This document shows positions 1 through 12,600 of a stretch of DNA of 64,000 nucleotides, one piece after another. The notes below the pieces were generated by a model, which saw only the letters and a list, made by a program, of their open reading frames with translations, searched no databases and was not told the origin of the DNA. Source of the stretch: Lethocerus indicus (lineage: Eukaryota; Arthropoda; Insecta; Hemiptera; Belostomatidae); assembly GCA_019843655.1 (NCBI GenBank), contig JACDQD010000002.1, positions 7,140,585 through 7,204,584 on the forward strand, in the 5' to 3' direction. The position numbers and the translations under genes are program-made. The first letter of the stretch is position 1; every line of letters starts with the position of its first letter.

Positions 1-434
1 GGATTCAACTTCTACACCAAACATGCGAATGTTTAAAATGAATAGTCTAGAGTGAATGGAATATGACCGATGCATGAATAACATGAATGATATATGCGCG
101 AAATGGAAATTAGCCGTGGTCGTATCATGTATGATCAAAGGTTCATAAATGTTAAATTACAAATAATATCGCTTCTCGGCTGATATTTGGAGGAGAGAAT
201 AATTGCATTTATAACTATTTAAAACGTGTAATAATGGACACGATTCGTCGTCTGCTACTCTGTACAGAAGGGGTAAAACTAGTTGGCCACTATATAAAAA
301 AGATATTTCGAAAGAGTCTAAGGTTTAGTTCGAAGCCTCGAATTAAGTTTGGGCAATGGCAATTTAGTGACAAAGCTTTGTGTGTACACAGGGGATGGAG
401 GTACATATTTAAATAAAACCATGCGTTTACTCAC
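1..434 (-). other. Partial first intron of the left-hand gene
   Basis: Intron sequence running leftward out of the window from the GTGAGT donor at 434-429. It is AT-rich. I checked the visible minus-strand AG acceptors for a frame continuing phase 1 from the upstream exon. The one with the best pyrimidine tract, near 270, meets a stop at once. The one near 330 stays open for about 55 codons, but its tract is weak and the encoded peptide has no recognisable features. I see no second exon here. Confidence 0.55.
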
Positions 435-507
435 CTCCTAATAATATCCCAGTCATGAACCATATGACGGCGCAGGCCATGAAAATCTTGGCGCGTAGGA
501 GTGACAT
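435..507 (-). CDS. First coding exon, signal-peptide-like leader (left gene, partial)
   Basis: The minus-strand ATG at 507-505 opens 24 codons plus one base. It starts MSLLRAKIFMAC, continues with a hydrophobic core (AVIWFMTGILL) and ends in glycine next to a GTGAGT splice donor at 434-429. Two basic residues (R5, K7) ahead of about 16 hydrophobic residues give the layout of a secretory signal peptide or a signal anchor. The base at -3 is A, a favourable initiation context, and no ATG lies in the proposed 54-nt leader. The phase-1 junction directly after a leader is typical of genes for secreted or membrane proteins built from extracellular modules, such as Ig-domain proteins. The rest of the gene lies outside the window, so the family cannot be named. 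A chance open frame with a chance donor cannot be excluded. Confidence 0.65.
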
Positions 508-561
508 ACTGCCAGAGAGGTGGCTGCTATCGGCGGTATGAATACGAACGGGCACAAAATT
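508..561 (-). other. Proposed 5' UTR of left gene
   Basis: If transcription starts at the Inr-like A at 561, the leader is 54 nt long and free of upstream ATGs. An AG at about 528 could in principle be a splice acceptor, but it has no pyrimidine tract, so an unspliced leader is the simpler reading. Confidence 0.35.
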
Positions 562-595
562 GAATGTTCGCCGATAATAGTTATATTTTATATAT
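556..595 (-). promoter_or_regulatory. TATA-type core promoter candidate of left gene
   Basis: On the minus strand, TATATAAAA occupies 595-587 and an Inr-like TTCAATTT follows, with its A at 561. That places TATAAAA at about -32 to -26, close to the usual -31/-30. The Inr departs from the insect consensus TCAKTY (TCAATT), and no DPE is present at +28. The promoter type is inferred from position and motif only. Confidence 0.4.
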
Positions 596-1080
596 AAGTA
601 TATTTAAATATAATGGAGTGCAGAAACTTTAAATGGAGTAACCACTTGAGGGCGCGCACGAAAAACGTGAGTGGATAACTGTATAGTGTCGACTGGCGAC
701 TGGTGACTGGTGACTGGCGACTGGCGACTGGCGACTGGGTGTTGGTTAAAAGCGGTAGGGCCAAAGTGGCGAGCTGATGGTGTTGACTCGTGGAGAGCCG
801 TCAACCTACTGAGGCCGCCCCACGCCGCCGACCCCAACGCCGCCTAACGGACACCGCCTCAAACAACCACCAACATTGAATACATTGATTGTCAACTTCG
901 TCTTTTTTTAAAACTCTTTAATGTCTCTCTGTCTCCCCCTTTCTTACCCCTCCGATTCTGCTCCTCCGGCTTTTCGACGGGACGTTGCCCAGTTCGAGAA
1001 TTCCGGTCCGGGGAAAAAGGGAACGCCGCCACGAAAGTAGAAAATAAATTTTCCAATTTAGCGTATCTGTTCGGTGAGTT
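562..1080. other. GC-richer 5' flank of left gene
   Basis: This stretch holds an AT-rich box at 580-615 and then a GC- and CpG-rich stretch at about 640-860. A C/T-rich run follows at about 920-965, and a further CpG-rich stretch extends to 1030. The minus-strand frame across 604-837 is made largely of translated tandem repeat and has no protein character, so I do not call it a gene. The stretch probably serves as proximal regulatory DNA. Confidence 0.4.
691..739. repeat. 7-bp tandem repeat (GACTGGY)x7
   Basis: Seven consecutive units of GACTGG plus C, T or G occupy 49 bp in the order c,t? read from left: gactggc, gactggt, gactggt, gactggc, gactggc, gactggc, gactggg. The units differ only at the last base. 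The array lies about 130-180 bp upstream of the proposed left-gene start, so length variation could affect that promoter. Confidence 0.9.
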
Positions 1081-4000
1081 CGGAACATTATCAGTTGTAA
1101 TTTTCCGCTCGCCTAATTGACATTAATGTGGTTCGGATGAGGTTGTTGTAACAGACAATTATAAAAGTGCTAAATACAATATGGGCACAGTGTTGCGCAA
1201 AAGTTGCGTAAGCCTCGGTTTATTTTTGTGTGATTTATTTCCTCGCGAGTATTGTCACAATAAGATTTTAATTCAGTCCTCATTAGCAAAGAACCCACCA
1301 AACGATGACGCTCTCAATAATAAATTGTTACTCTCGACGATAATCAACTTTAATAAAAAGAATGTTTATAATGTCATTGAAAATGCAACATAATATGGCA
1401 TCAATTTAGTACGACACTATTTTTAAGTCGTAGGTAACAAGTTGTAGATAAATCAATTGAACAATCAGTTGTCAACATTTTGCTGAACCTATTGACTTTA
1501 GCAGATTTTAGAACCTGTAATAGCAGTTATAACAATATAAACATTATAAAATATTATAATTAAAATAAACACCAACGGGTAAAGATGCAAACAGCATGCA
1601 TGAGTAAATTCTATTACCCCACTGACACATTTCAATGGTCGAGATATATGTGGTCAGACTCTATTTGAACTTACCACAACAGTGCTTTATTTTAGTGGCT
1701 GGTTTTAAGTATTTACAAACGCTTTAGTACATAAACCTCTTTGAGCTGCGTATAGGCGTATGCGGTTGTTGTACATCAAAAGACCCGCAGAATGTAATAT
1801 TGCGTTTGTAATATTTAATAATTTCACTATCGCCGTCCCCTTTTCTCCATTCATTTCCGGCTCGCTCTAGCTGTTTTCCACACACGGGCACAAACACTCC
1901 GATACCTTTTGAAACGATTGTATGAACTCGGGCTTCGAATTCCATCCGCCTTACGGAGCGCCCACTTGTGCTTATCGAAAGGTATTTTCTCATTTGGAAT
2001 ATTTAACGAAACCGCCTTTCATCCCGTTATACATATCTGATCATAATTTCTTCCTGTTCTATCCTAATTTCCGTTAATCTTCTCTTTACACACTGCCCTT
2101 CGGGTATTCGGCTAAATAGGACACGTAGAAAAGTAATGGTAGTAAAAACTTCGAACGAGAAAAAATGAGGACCTTTCAATTAAGCTAACACGAGGATATC
2201 GATGCGGATTTCGATATTTTAATTTTAAAAGCTACACAATATTAGGCATCACCTTCTATTTGTCCAACTCCCCTTTTATTTCTGGTATAGAAAACTCTAT
2301 ATATCTCTTAGATCGGTGACCGGTATTGAATTATCGGATCCTGATTCCATAGAAAAAATTACAAGCCCGCACAAAGAATAAACTAGTCCATTTTCTGGGC
2401 GTTATTCCAAAGGGTCAAATTTATAATATGACCACCGAAACGAAAATAACCAAAGGAATAAACTAGATTTCTATCTGGCCCCGAAAGTTCAACGGAATAG
2501 CTAGGAGGAAATAGACTATTTCGCGGAGGGGAATCGAGTCTTCGGCTGAAGATGATATCTGTAAACGGGAGGGTTGTAGCGGGAGGGCCGCGGGGTCGCG
2601 CGCCAAATGTTTTTTCCACGTTAGCGACTTTAAAGAGATGTTGGTGGCGGGGAGGGCGGGGTGAGGGTTCTAGATTAGTCTCTTTGTCTGAGCCCTAAGA
2701 GGCCCTTTCATGCGGTTGTTTTCTCCTACACGGACCAATTCGTCCGGGCCAATAACCCCTTCAAAGGACCCGCCCGATATTAAAATTTCCCCCGGCGTGC
2801 ACCTCCGCTAAGTGGCGGGGCCAATTGATTTCGGCCCAGATTTGACCGCGCGGTGCAGGCCGGTTGATTCAGAATTTTTTGCCCCCCCTCGAGAGACAAG
2901 TTAAGTTGGCCGAAACGGGCGGCCCAACCCCACCCCCACCCAAAAAAGAATCTAATGAAATTTGTCTTCTTTATTTGTTTTTTGCAACTTTCTACGTAGG
3001 GGACGTTCTCGCGGCGACAGATGTGTGGACGGCGCATGTCCCACGCAACATGTGACGGGTGATTAATGGGGCGTAATGTAAATCAGTTTCCGCCTTCTTA
3101 TGCGGGGCCATTCATAGGCCGGCCAAGGGATCACGCTTCGCCCCACGGTTCCCACACCCGCCACTCTGGTCGTTGAACTGTTTCTCCAATAGAACATCTG
3201 ACTGCGATATCTATCTGTGCATTTCAATAGATTTCATAGAGACATATTCTACTATCTGCAGTTGTATCGCTGCAGTTACAAGTACTACCGGAGAGATGTC
3301 CGTATGCAACAAGAATATGTAAAGAATAAAATATAATTGTTGGAAAATTAATAATAATAATATACTGCTGACGATAGATGTACAACTTTGATGATGAATT
3401 AAAAAAGAGGGTAAACGCATTGGGTCGATTCTCCGTTGAACGCCTGAAATTTGAGGACCAACCAATTTCAACTGAATATTTATGGCATCACTGATAATCT
3501 TTCAGTGGGTCGGAAAAGAGTTGATCCCTAAATTTGCAGGGTCTGGGGACTACGGTTTTGTTTTTCCTCTGGCTCTGAGAATAGACAGCGGCCATCCATC
3601 TTAATCGACAAGTTTCGCGCCAGTAAACCTCCCGAAACATGTATTTGGCCCTAGGGTCTAGCGTAAACGAGCTGACAGTAAATTGGCGAAACTAATCTTT
3701 AAATTGCATTAACATCCGACGAGGCGGGGCGTCTGGGCGGGCCGGCAACATTGGACAATACATTTGTCGGATGTATTTAGAGCACCAAGTTGTTAATTGC
3801 GGGTGTTCGATTGAGCTTCGGGCGGTACGGGGCTCAACTTGAGCTGAACAACAATGTTAACCTGTTGTCTGGCCAAGTTCAAAACGGGGAAATTCCGCGG
3901 CATCTCCAGAAGTTCCCACTAAAGCGAGTAATTGACATTCCGTCATTATTTACCAATTATGTTAAAAACACTCCAGATAGAATCATCACAACGCTATGTA

Positions 4001-7000
4001 TGTTTTACAGAACTTCAGGTATAAATTAAAACTAACTAGAATTGTCCACCATCACTAGCTCCGAATAAAAATCAAACCGAAGTTAACCGAAACAAACATT
4101 GCACAGAATGGAATTTGCGACAGTGAGAATCGTGAAAAGCAGATATTGCTCCGGTAAATATTTGACGAACCAATTGGGAATTACTAAAGAGCGGGAATTA
4201 CTATTTAGTTTAAACATGTGAGAAGGTACGATTTCAGTCATTCAACCGTAAATATCGTTTACTCTTAAATTACACCGGAAATTGAACGGGATCAACCATT
4301 AAGTCAATTATCATCCGATAGCTTTTATTATGCGTGTATTGCAGCAGGCCCGGGTATTTTTAGCCCCTAATGATTCCCTTTAATCTGATTTCATGGGTGG
4401 CGTCGTTTTGATACTTTCATTGTTCTTGTCCCTGTTTTCATGACCGATTACACACTTGTCTGCTAAAACCATTCAGCACCTACATATTACCAACCGACCG
4501 GTTTCGATATATGCTGATGTCTAATCCCGGTGTGAAATCTCTCGACAATAAGAAAAGCGCACAACCAAACTGCAGCGAGAAACGGGGTACAAATTACGGG
4601 GCAACATTAGGGAAATCCCGGCACCAGTGAGATAGCAGCCTGGCTAATCCGGCTAAACGGTGAAAGCCCAGGTGCGCAAACCGCACAAAAATCATCAGTT
4701 TTCCCCCGAATTGGTTCCCTCCTTACGGCAATATGAGACCGTGAGCATGGTGCCTTCACCACGTGAAAGGATTTTCGGTAACTAATTATTTGCCCATAAC
4801 ATTACTGTACATACCAGTAGCCAGTGTAAATGTAGTTCACTGTTGATTATACTTTCAGCCAATTTCATCAATTACACCGTGCCTTTTTTGAATATTTCGC
4901 ATAGATAATCAATTATATTGTATGGTCCATATTTCCGCCTGTGTGGTGAAAGGATGCAGTTACGAACCGAGGATGTTTTGAATTGAATCATTGCCAGGAC
5001 CCCTATTCCCTAATTAGATCCACTTATTCAAATATTCGGTGCCATTTATTTTGACATTTGCATATGAAATATAGAGTAATAATTAACAGTTACATAAATA
5101 ATTGAGCGATAATTGGACTATTCATTCGTGCCATAGAGTGCATTGTGCTAGCACCCCTCAATATCTATTTCGAATTCAATATATTAAACCGCATTGAATA
5201 TTCAAAATGTCTCGAACGGTCATCAAATATTCTGTATATTATCGGTCGCTGTTAACATTTCGGCGAAAACAAATAATTAAACAGGTCTCGATGTTCGCGT
5301 GCAATTCGTATAAAGGTAACATAAATAAATGTTTTGAACCTCACGCGTCGATGGGAATATATTTGGCCAGTAGGTAGTCAAAAATATTAGGATCCCCTGT
5401 CGATAAACATGAGACCCACGGCGTGGTCCTCGTTTTGCGTAAGTTGTTCAGAAATAGAACGCCGGAAGCTCGCCTCTAGTCCTCTAAACATTTCGGTCGG
5501 ACTTCACATGCTGCCCGCAAGAAACACCCCGATCCAGGATCGTTACTCTCCCTTTTTGTTTTTTTACTTATTTTCGAATAAATTAATTCGATTGATTCGA
5601 GTATTTTCATTTCACAATACGTAAGTTTTGTAGTCGTACAAAGAAAAACGATTTTATACACTGAAAGATGATTTTATAATTTTGTGAAATAAAGATGGGA
5701 ATGGCAAATGAGATAGATCAGTGTTTATACCGCCCAGATAGAATCTCGACGACCCGGTTTAGAATTCCGATCGCGGGACAGAATTCTCCTTCAATTGTAC
5801 CTTTGAACCGATTCAACGAGAGGATCTCGTAAACCCCAGTTTAGTCCTTACCAAGTCAACACAAAACCTATAATACATAATTGTACATATAACTGGAATA
5901 ACAGATGATTGTATAAAAAATATAAATAAATTTAAAAAAACAGTTTAGTCCTTAGAATTTCATTATTTTTCTTCCCTAATCTGTGTCGACTAATAAATAG
6001 AAATGTGTCGTTTTTATGTATGGTCGAGAACAGCTATTCTAATTTAAGACACACACACAAGTCGTCTGTTTCTACTTCATTATTTGGTCCTGAAAACACA
6101 TGAGTTTCGGCTGTAAAAATGATTATACTACATTTTCGGTTACTTGCGACCCTTGGATTTCAAGAACGAAATCGTTCATTTTAACCCAACAAATAATTTA
6201 CTATTCTTGTTCTGATATAATGTATTCTCGGGATCGGGTAGACCTTTCGATTTCATTATTTTTTCTACTAATATTTCTATCGACGAAAATTGTACTAGTA
6301 CACGAGAATATTATGCAACTTTAAATTCTCCTCCAATTTTTCTATTTCTTTTTTTTATTTGCATTTAAATGAGTTATGAGTTGTTGTTTCGCAGAAATCT
6401 ACTTGAACAGGATTAATCCGGTATAAATCAATTGGATTGTGTTGCGGTGGCTCACAGAAATCGGAATTGTTGTCCGGTTAATGAGTTTTCAGCTACTTTG
6501 GCTTTTAACTAAAAGCGTGCTAAATTGGCACGCGAACACCATCAAAGCTTTACACGCCATTTAAACCGCTTCTCGTTTTTTTCTTTTTAATTTTAATTTC
6601 TATTTCGAATATTTTTTCGCTCAAAGCCGAATCGATGATCGCTCATTATTACTACTGTTCAATTACGGAACAGTTAAGAGGGAATGCGCGGGAGCCTGTT
6701 GCTCTCTCCAGCATTAAAACTGCAATAGGCGCTAGTTATAAAAAAATGTTCTACTCATCCAATTTTAATATCTTTTATCTAAAATTATGCCGGTTACAAT
6801 TACATTAATATAATTAATATAATATTTCTACGCTATTAGTTTATTCAAACATCGTCGTTAAATGTTGATATTGTGGTATATAAGCTTTAAATTTTAAGAT
6901 TTGTTTAAAATACCGCTTAAGAAAATCGCGCGACTAATGTTCTGGGAAGTGACGCTCTTCTGTGCGCTCGAATGGAGGAGGGAGAGTAAGATGGGAGAGC

Positions 7001-9550
7001 AACTGGACCAGAGGCTTAGAGTAGTAAAATAGGCTTATGACATTATAGTGTAGGTGGAGGGGCCGTCCCCACCTATTAGGGGTCCACCTTCTCTTCTATT
7101 ATGGGAATCTGATCCGATGACTTGGTCCGAGACTGACTAAGTCATGTAGCTAGGAGCGGGGCCCACTTAGGGCTGGCTAGTTCACAGAAGGAGGAGGCCG
7201 ACCTTCTAAAGCCCCAAGTCCCCTCCTGACTTCGCCACTTGCCCTGCCCAACCAACTAGTACAACTTCTCAGACCGCAGCTTCCCTCCCCAAAGCTTGTC
7301 CCCAGATCAATCTACCGAGCAATTTCCTTACAATTCAATGGGGCCTATCGATGGCCATGATACTACTTAAAAGACAATAGCTTATATCCCATTTCTTACT
7401 TCTCAAGTAATGGTACCGCATAATAACAATGGGAATGCCATTTTCAGTCACAAATATTACTTCTGTAAGCAAACTTGTAGTATAATCTCGCTATTGAAAA
7501 TATTCTTGCATTTTAACAACATTGCAATTAGGATGCTTCAACTGTTAACCATCGTTGTTCTTTTTATTTTACGACCAGTTAACACAGATTGAAAAATTAA
7601 ATAATCATGAAATACTTCGAAGTTAAGTAATTTAAATGAGATCTTGATTAAAACAAATTCAACAATCAATAAATACAACAGACCCATAATGCGGAGGACA
7701 CGATGGAACTGAATATGCATTTTGAATTAAGTTCTCCTTTGTAAACTCAGCCGGTCCTGATTGAATCCAATTTCCAAGAACTTTTTCAATTATCCATATT
7801 GTCAAGAACTGGAAAGATAACAGTTTTGAAACTGGAATATATATGTTCTGATTAAAAATTGTTTTCCAACTATTGGTAATTCGAAAAATTAAAATTAATT
7901 CAGACAATCGATGTTTCAAGATAAACTAAACTTCATTTCGAACGATGACAAAATGAAAGTTAAGCCGTAAATATCCACTAAATTCCTCCGAAGTTTCGAA
8001 ATAATACAATTTAAAATTCTATTTAAAAGGATCCATACAATTATCCATTTATCAAATTTTTTATTAACATCTTTCAGAAATATATCATCACCCGTCTTAA
8101 CCATTCGAAAAATATAGTGAGATACGTATTTAGGCTACCTATGATGGACTATGTCAGGCATTTCATTATACTCTTACTTTGTTCTAACGCAGTGCTATTG
8201 GCGATGGCGAAAAACTTAATCCGGTCTTTGAATATTGCATAAAATTGATAGATTGTAGTCAACTAATATAATATACTTTTCAAAATAAATAGCACGACAT
8301 CGGTATTGTTCTAGCATTTTAATAGTTTAATAGCCTATTAAGATTCAAATAGATTTTCCGCCAAGTCTGTAATTGTTTTCTTTCGCTCCGGCGATAAATT
8401 ATTATTACTTAATCAAAAATTTATTGTATTTTAATTTAACAAGACAATTCCATTTGCAGGTGATTTTAATCGGGCGACTTCCTTCCCTCTCCTAAGTCGA
8501 AACATTAAAGGCTGTAAGAAGCCGTGTATCGGTGACGTTTGCATGCCCACTATCGGCGACTTCCGAATTGCGGTAGCGGTTAACTTTTTGATGAATTACT
8601 TTTATTGTATTATAATAATCCGAGAGGGATTGTTTGCGGAATTTAGGGGATTATCTGGCCGTTTTAATTCCTCCCGGTTAAAAACCAAACTCAGGACAAA
8701 AACGAAAGATAGCGGTCACGCTAGACCGACCGCCCCTTCACAAATCCCCTCCGCCTTTCTTATGAGATTAGTATAAAAAACTTTCACCGAAATGCTAATA
8801 ACAAAGCTAATTTACGAATTGGGGCCCAAAGTGTAGCTTCGAAAATATTTTCGAGATTCCCCGAATAGTATTGGGTGCTATCCGAAATTACCCTAATTGG
8901 CAAGAAAATAAAGGACATTACACATTTGAGGAGCGGTAACATTAAAGATGAACTCAATTATAGTAGAACTAAGACACATCATTAATGTAATAATTGCCGC
9001 ATGGGGTATTACTTATGTTTAAAGATAGGAGAAATGGCACGCCAACAATAATTTTAGTTTTAGATAATGTTTTCCAACCGAGCATAACAAGGCGAACTCT
9101 GAAGGCAAATGAATGGAGATATCAGAAACTTTGTTTCTAACTAACCCAACGGAATTCATGTTTCCTACCTGCGTAAATTGAAGGCAAAGGGAAATTAAAT
9201 TTATATTAATAACTAACTCTTAATTACAGTCACCTCTTGTTGACAGAACTCAGACAATTTAATAATTAAATTTAGACGATAATACTAAATGAAAAATGTA
9301 AATTGGACGCCGTATTCACATTTCTTAATTATGTGAATTAGAAAGTTTTGGTTAACAATAATATAAACAAATAAAATTGTTTTGCAATATAATTACATTC
9401 AATGTCCTATTTAATTAATCGCAGTTAATAATTAAATATAAGTTAAGATTACCGTGCTGGTGATCGAGTTTTTAAAAAATGAGAATTTTATTACACACAA
9501 TTTATACAATTCGAAATGAGATATAAGAAAAATAGAAAGGTTGTACTCAC
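1081..9550. other. Non-coding intergenic DNA
   Basis: AT-rich sequence with GC-rich insets at about 2560-3170 (CpG-rich, with G-rich and C-rich runs), 4590-4700 and 7040-7290. A short inverted repeat, ATGACTT at 7117-7123 with AAGTCAT at 7139-7145, lies in the last of these. All open frames are short (at most about 90 codons), lie in unrelated frames, and show no domains, leaders or splice context. I see no RNA gene or intact mobile element. Confidence 0.6.
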
Positions 9551-9597
9551 AAGAAATGTACAACACAATTGCACAAACTCAATATCTGAACGAGACT
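9551..9597 (-). other. Candidate non-coding first exon
   Basis: Read leftward from the Inr-like A at 9597, 47 nt without an ATG end at a consensus GTGAGT donor at 9550-9545. It could be a distal alternative leader exon of the left gene, whose coding ATG lies 9 kb downstream on the same strand, or the start of a non-coding RNA. I cannot see a matching acceptor that proves either reading. Confidence 0.3.
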
Positions 9598-9627
9598 GGC
9601 GGGCCTCTGCCCGGTTCACAATATATA
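9594..9627 (-). promoter_or_regulatory. Orphan TATA plus Inr promoter candidate
   Basis: On the minus strand TATATAT starts at 9627, exactly 30 bp before the A of CCAGTC at 9597, which matches insect TCAKTY at five of six positions. Between the two lies a small GC hairpin (CGGGC at 9600-9604, GCCCG at 9609-9613). The TATA-to-Inr spacing and the donor 47 nt downstream make the set more than three independent motifs, but there is no conserved coding sequence to anchor it. Confidence 0.35.
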
Positions 9628-9639
9628 AGACCGGGAAAA

Positions 9640-12600
9640 AACTTACTGATCTTCGTAAACACTCCTAATTCTATCTGTGGACTTCAGCCACACACTAAAC
9701 TTATATAGAAAACCTATTTAATAGGATGCCTAATGTTAACTTTACGTAAAAGAAAACCATTATTTCAGTTCCGATGTGACCTTATTTCTCGTAAGAACTG
9801 TTGTTTAAAGATATAGCAACAAATGATAGAATTCAACTAACCGAATTCATTTGCTTAAAATTTATTAGTGCCTTATTATTTATCAATATCGTACCCTGGT
9901 TTGTTTTGTTTATTTTGATCCGGATAGTATTATATGTATCTAAGATTGTCTTGAAATTTTAAACATGATATGACTGACAATCTCTTCTTGCAATTTCCAT
10001 ATTTAAATGCAAAATAGAAAGCTCTCACCGCTGTTTATCCGATTTGGTAAGCCGGTGGCCAGCAGGGCACCCTTTGAACTTACAAAGGGTCAAGACAACA
10101 GAGTTTAAACGGTGGCATTTGTTGGGGTGTGGTTCAGGCCTGGGCAACGGTCTCGCAATGACGAAATCGCATTGAAATGGAAATTCGGGAACATTTGCAG
10201 TCTAATTCCCGCAGAAATTAAGGGAAATTCCCTCCTCAATTTGTGGAAAATATTAAAGGGGCCTCGGAAACGACTTCGGTTAATTCGTCGGTTGGGTCCG
10301 AAAGAAAGTTTCGCGGCAATTGTATTGCTTTGGAATCTTCGCGGTGCTCATTATTCCATGTTTCTTCTCTCCATCGTACAAATTTCGTTCCTTCGCCTAC
10401 TGATGTACGCATTATGGCGATAATCGTGTTTTCAATTAACCAACAAATTAATGGCCATTAAAATTTTGTACTACACTGTTAATTAAAAAGAAACGTGTGT
10501 CGAATTACCTGAATCGACTCCTCCGACATATCGAAGTAGTATTTCTACAATCTTTTAAAATTCTTCTGTCCAACTGGTCAGTATATTTCATTAATTTTTA
10601 TTGAGTACCAAAATTAGGAATGTGCGCAATTAATTTAAAACAGACGGGCAAGGCTTGCAAATATGACGTGTATCCAGCTGATGGTGTCTCCTCCTGAAAA
10701 GTCGTCCTCACCTCAAGTTGCTTCAACTTTCGCAAGAGTAACTTCTCTACAACGCCACATGCCTTTTATCTGTTCCGCCGGCGGTACACGCTTATTACAT
10801 TTCTCGCCAGTCAGTGGTTATTGTTATTATATTGGTCTACCAAAGTCTCGACTGCTATATGCCAAGAAAAGTATACAACGTTTGTTAAACTGCATTGATT
10901 TATTACAGTAAAAAAACGGTTTTAAACTTATAAATTGTTAATAACGCCAAAAATATGATTGGCCGGACTCCGCCGCATGGGTAGACGCGGAAGGGATGTA
11001 CGGTTGACAAAATTCATACTGTTTAAGATCAGATTAATCAAAACCGTTTTGATGAATAGATAATTTAAACAAGAGCAATTTTTTTACATCTGGTATCGAA
11101 GACGATTAAACACCGATGGTAAAAGAATCATTCAATTGGTTGAAAGTTGAAATAGTGTTGAAATGCTCTGTGCGGAACATTTGGCTTTTGTTGGTTGTCA
11201 GGGGGCAGACAACATAACGGATCCCGGTGTTTTATGATCCCATTACCGGGCCGGGGAATGGCCAGAGACTGCGTTAACGTTACCCTTCATTATTGTTTCA
11301 ATTAAATTATAATTATCCGGCTGTGTCCCTTTCTCCCTCCGTATAACGGATTTGAGAGATGGCATAGGCCGATGCCCGTTCGGTCGTGTTCATTAAATTC
11401 CAGCAGTCTGTCAGCCCCCCCCCCTCTTTAATTTAACATTGCAATACGCCTTCGCTTTATAAATACTCCAATTCGCGAACGAATAATTTCCACCCTGTTT
11501 TCTGGTGGGGAATGTTTCAAATTAATTTAATGTAGAGCAGAGGCGGTTTCAGCTTTCCGCCATCGCAACTGTCGAGCCTTTTATGAATAACGTTTCGATG
11601 AAACAAATATCTGCACAATCACTACCAAACAAACTGCAGGACACTTCCCCTATAGATTTGTTGGATCGTTGTGTGATGCAAAAATAAGAATTTTCGAGAC
11701 GTTTACTGCAAAATTCATTCCGTAAAATCCCCCCGTAAAGTTGTTATTCTCCGAACGACCGCAGTCCCCGCAACTGAATCTGTAATTCGAGTTACCGCAA
11801 GTTATCGCGATTTAATCATTTTCATTTTTGCAATTACGGAAATTTTGCCGGTAGTATTATATTTCGAAACAGTTTCCCGTTCCAATAGTCCAGTATGGGT
11901 TCCAATCGCCCTTCTAATGGGGCTAAATTATTCGGAAACCAATTTATATAATTGGAATAACCCAGTTGCAATAATATTATTGACTAAATTGATTCACTTA
12001 TAATGTTGATTTAGATTGCACAAATATAAATTGAGGAGATAAATTCTTACGTTTCCGGAAAATTTACTGAGCAGTCAAGCCGTTACAAAAAGACTTTCCG
12101 TTGAATTTTGAATTGAAAGGGGTGATCAAGACAAATCGATAAATCAATTAATTCATAAGACAATACAATTCACTGAAAAATTGCGAGCAACAATATTTGT
12201 TTTTAATCAAGCTAATTAATGCCGCATCACCTGTACATTCCCTTTTAGGTGTATGTACAAAGGGATGGCGTATTGACGATAACCGAGGCGAAAGGTAAAC
12301 CTTTCCGTGTATATTTTCATGTTTGAAATTTTCCGTCAAATAGTCTGAATAAAATATCACCAATTGAAGCTGACAAAATGAGAGGAAAGCGAAATACAGG
12401 AAATACACCAGGCGTTGAATTCCATTCAAAGAAACATTAAATAATTCGATGAAAATATCATAAACTCGCCAAATACTTGTACATTGAAATGCGTGAAAGT
12501 CTACAAACGGTGGAGAAAACGCGGGTGATTACAGACTATATAACTTTGATAAGTTTTTCAGTTTTCAACCAATTGTATATTTGACTTGGATAGGATTCGG

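Noticed and set aside
270..330. Second exon of the left gene inside its visible intron
   Set aside because: The best acceptor leads straight to a stop; the other open stretch has a poor pyrimidine tract and an unremarkable peptide.
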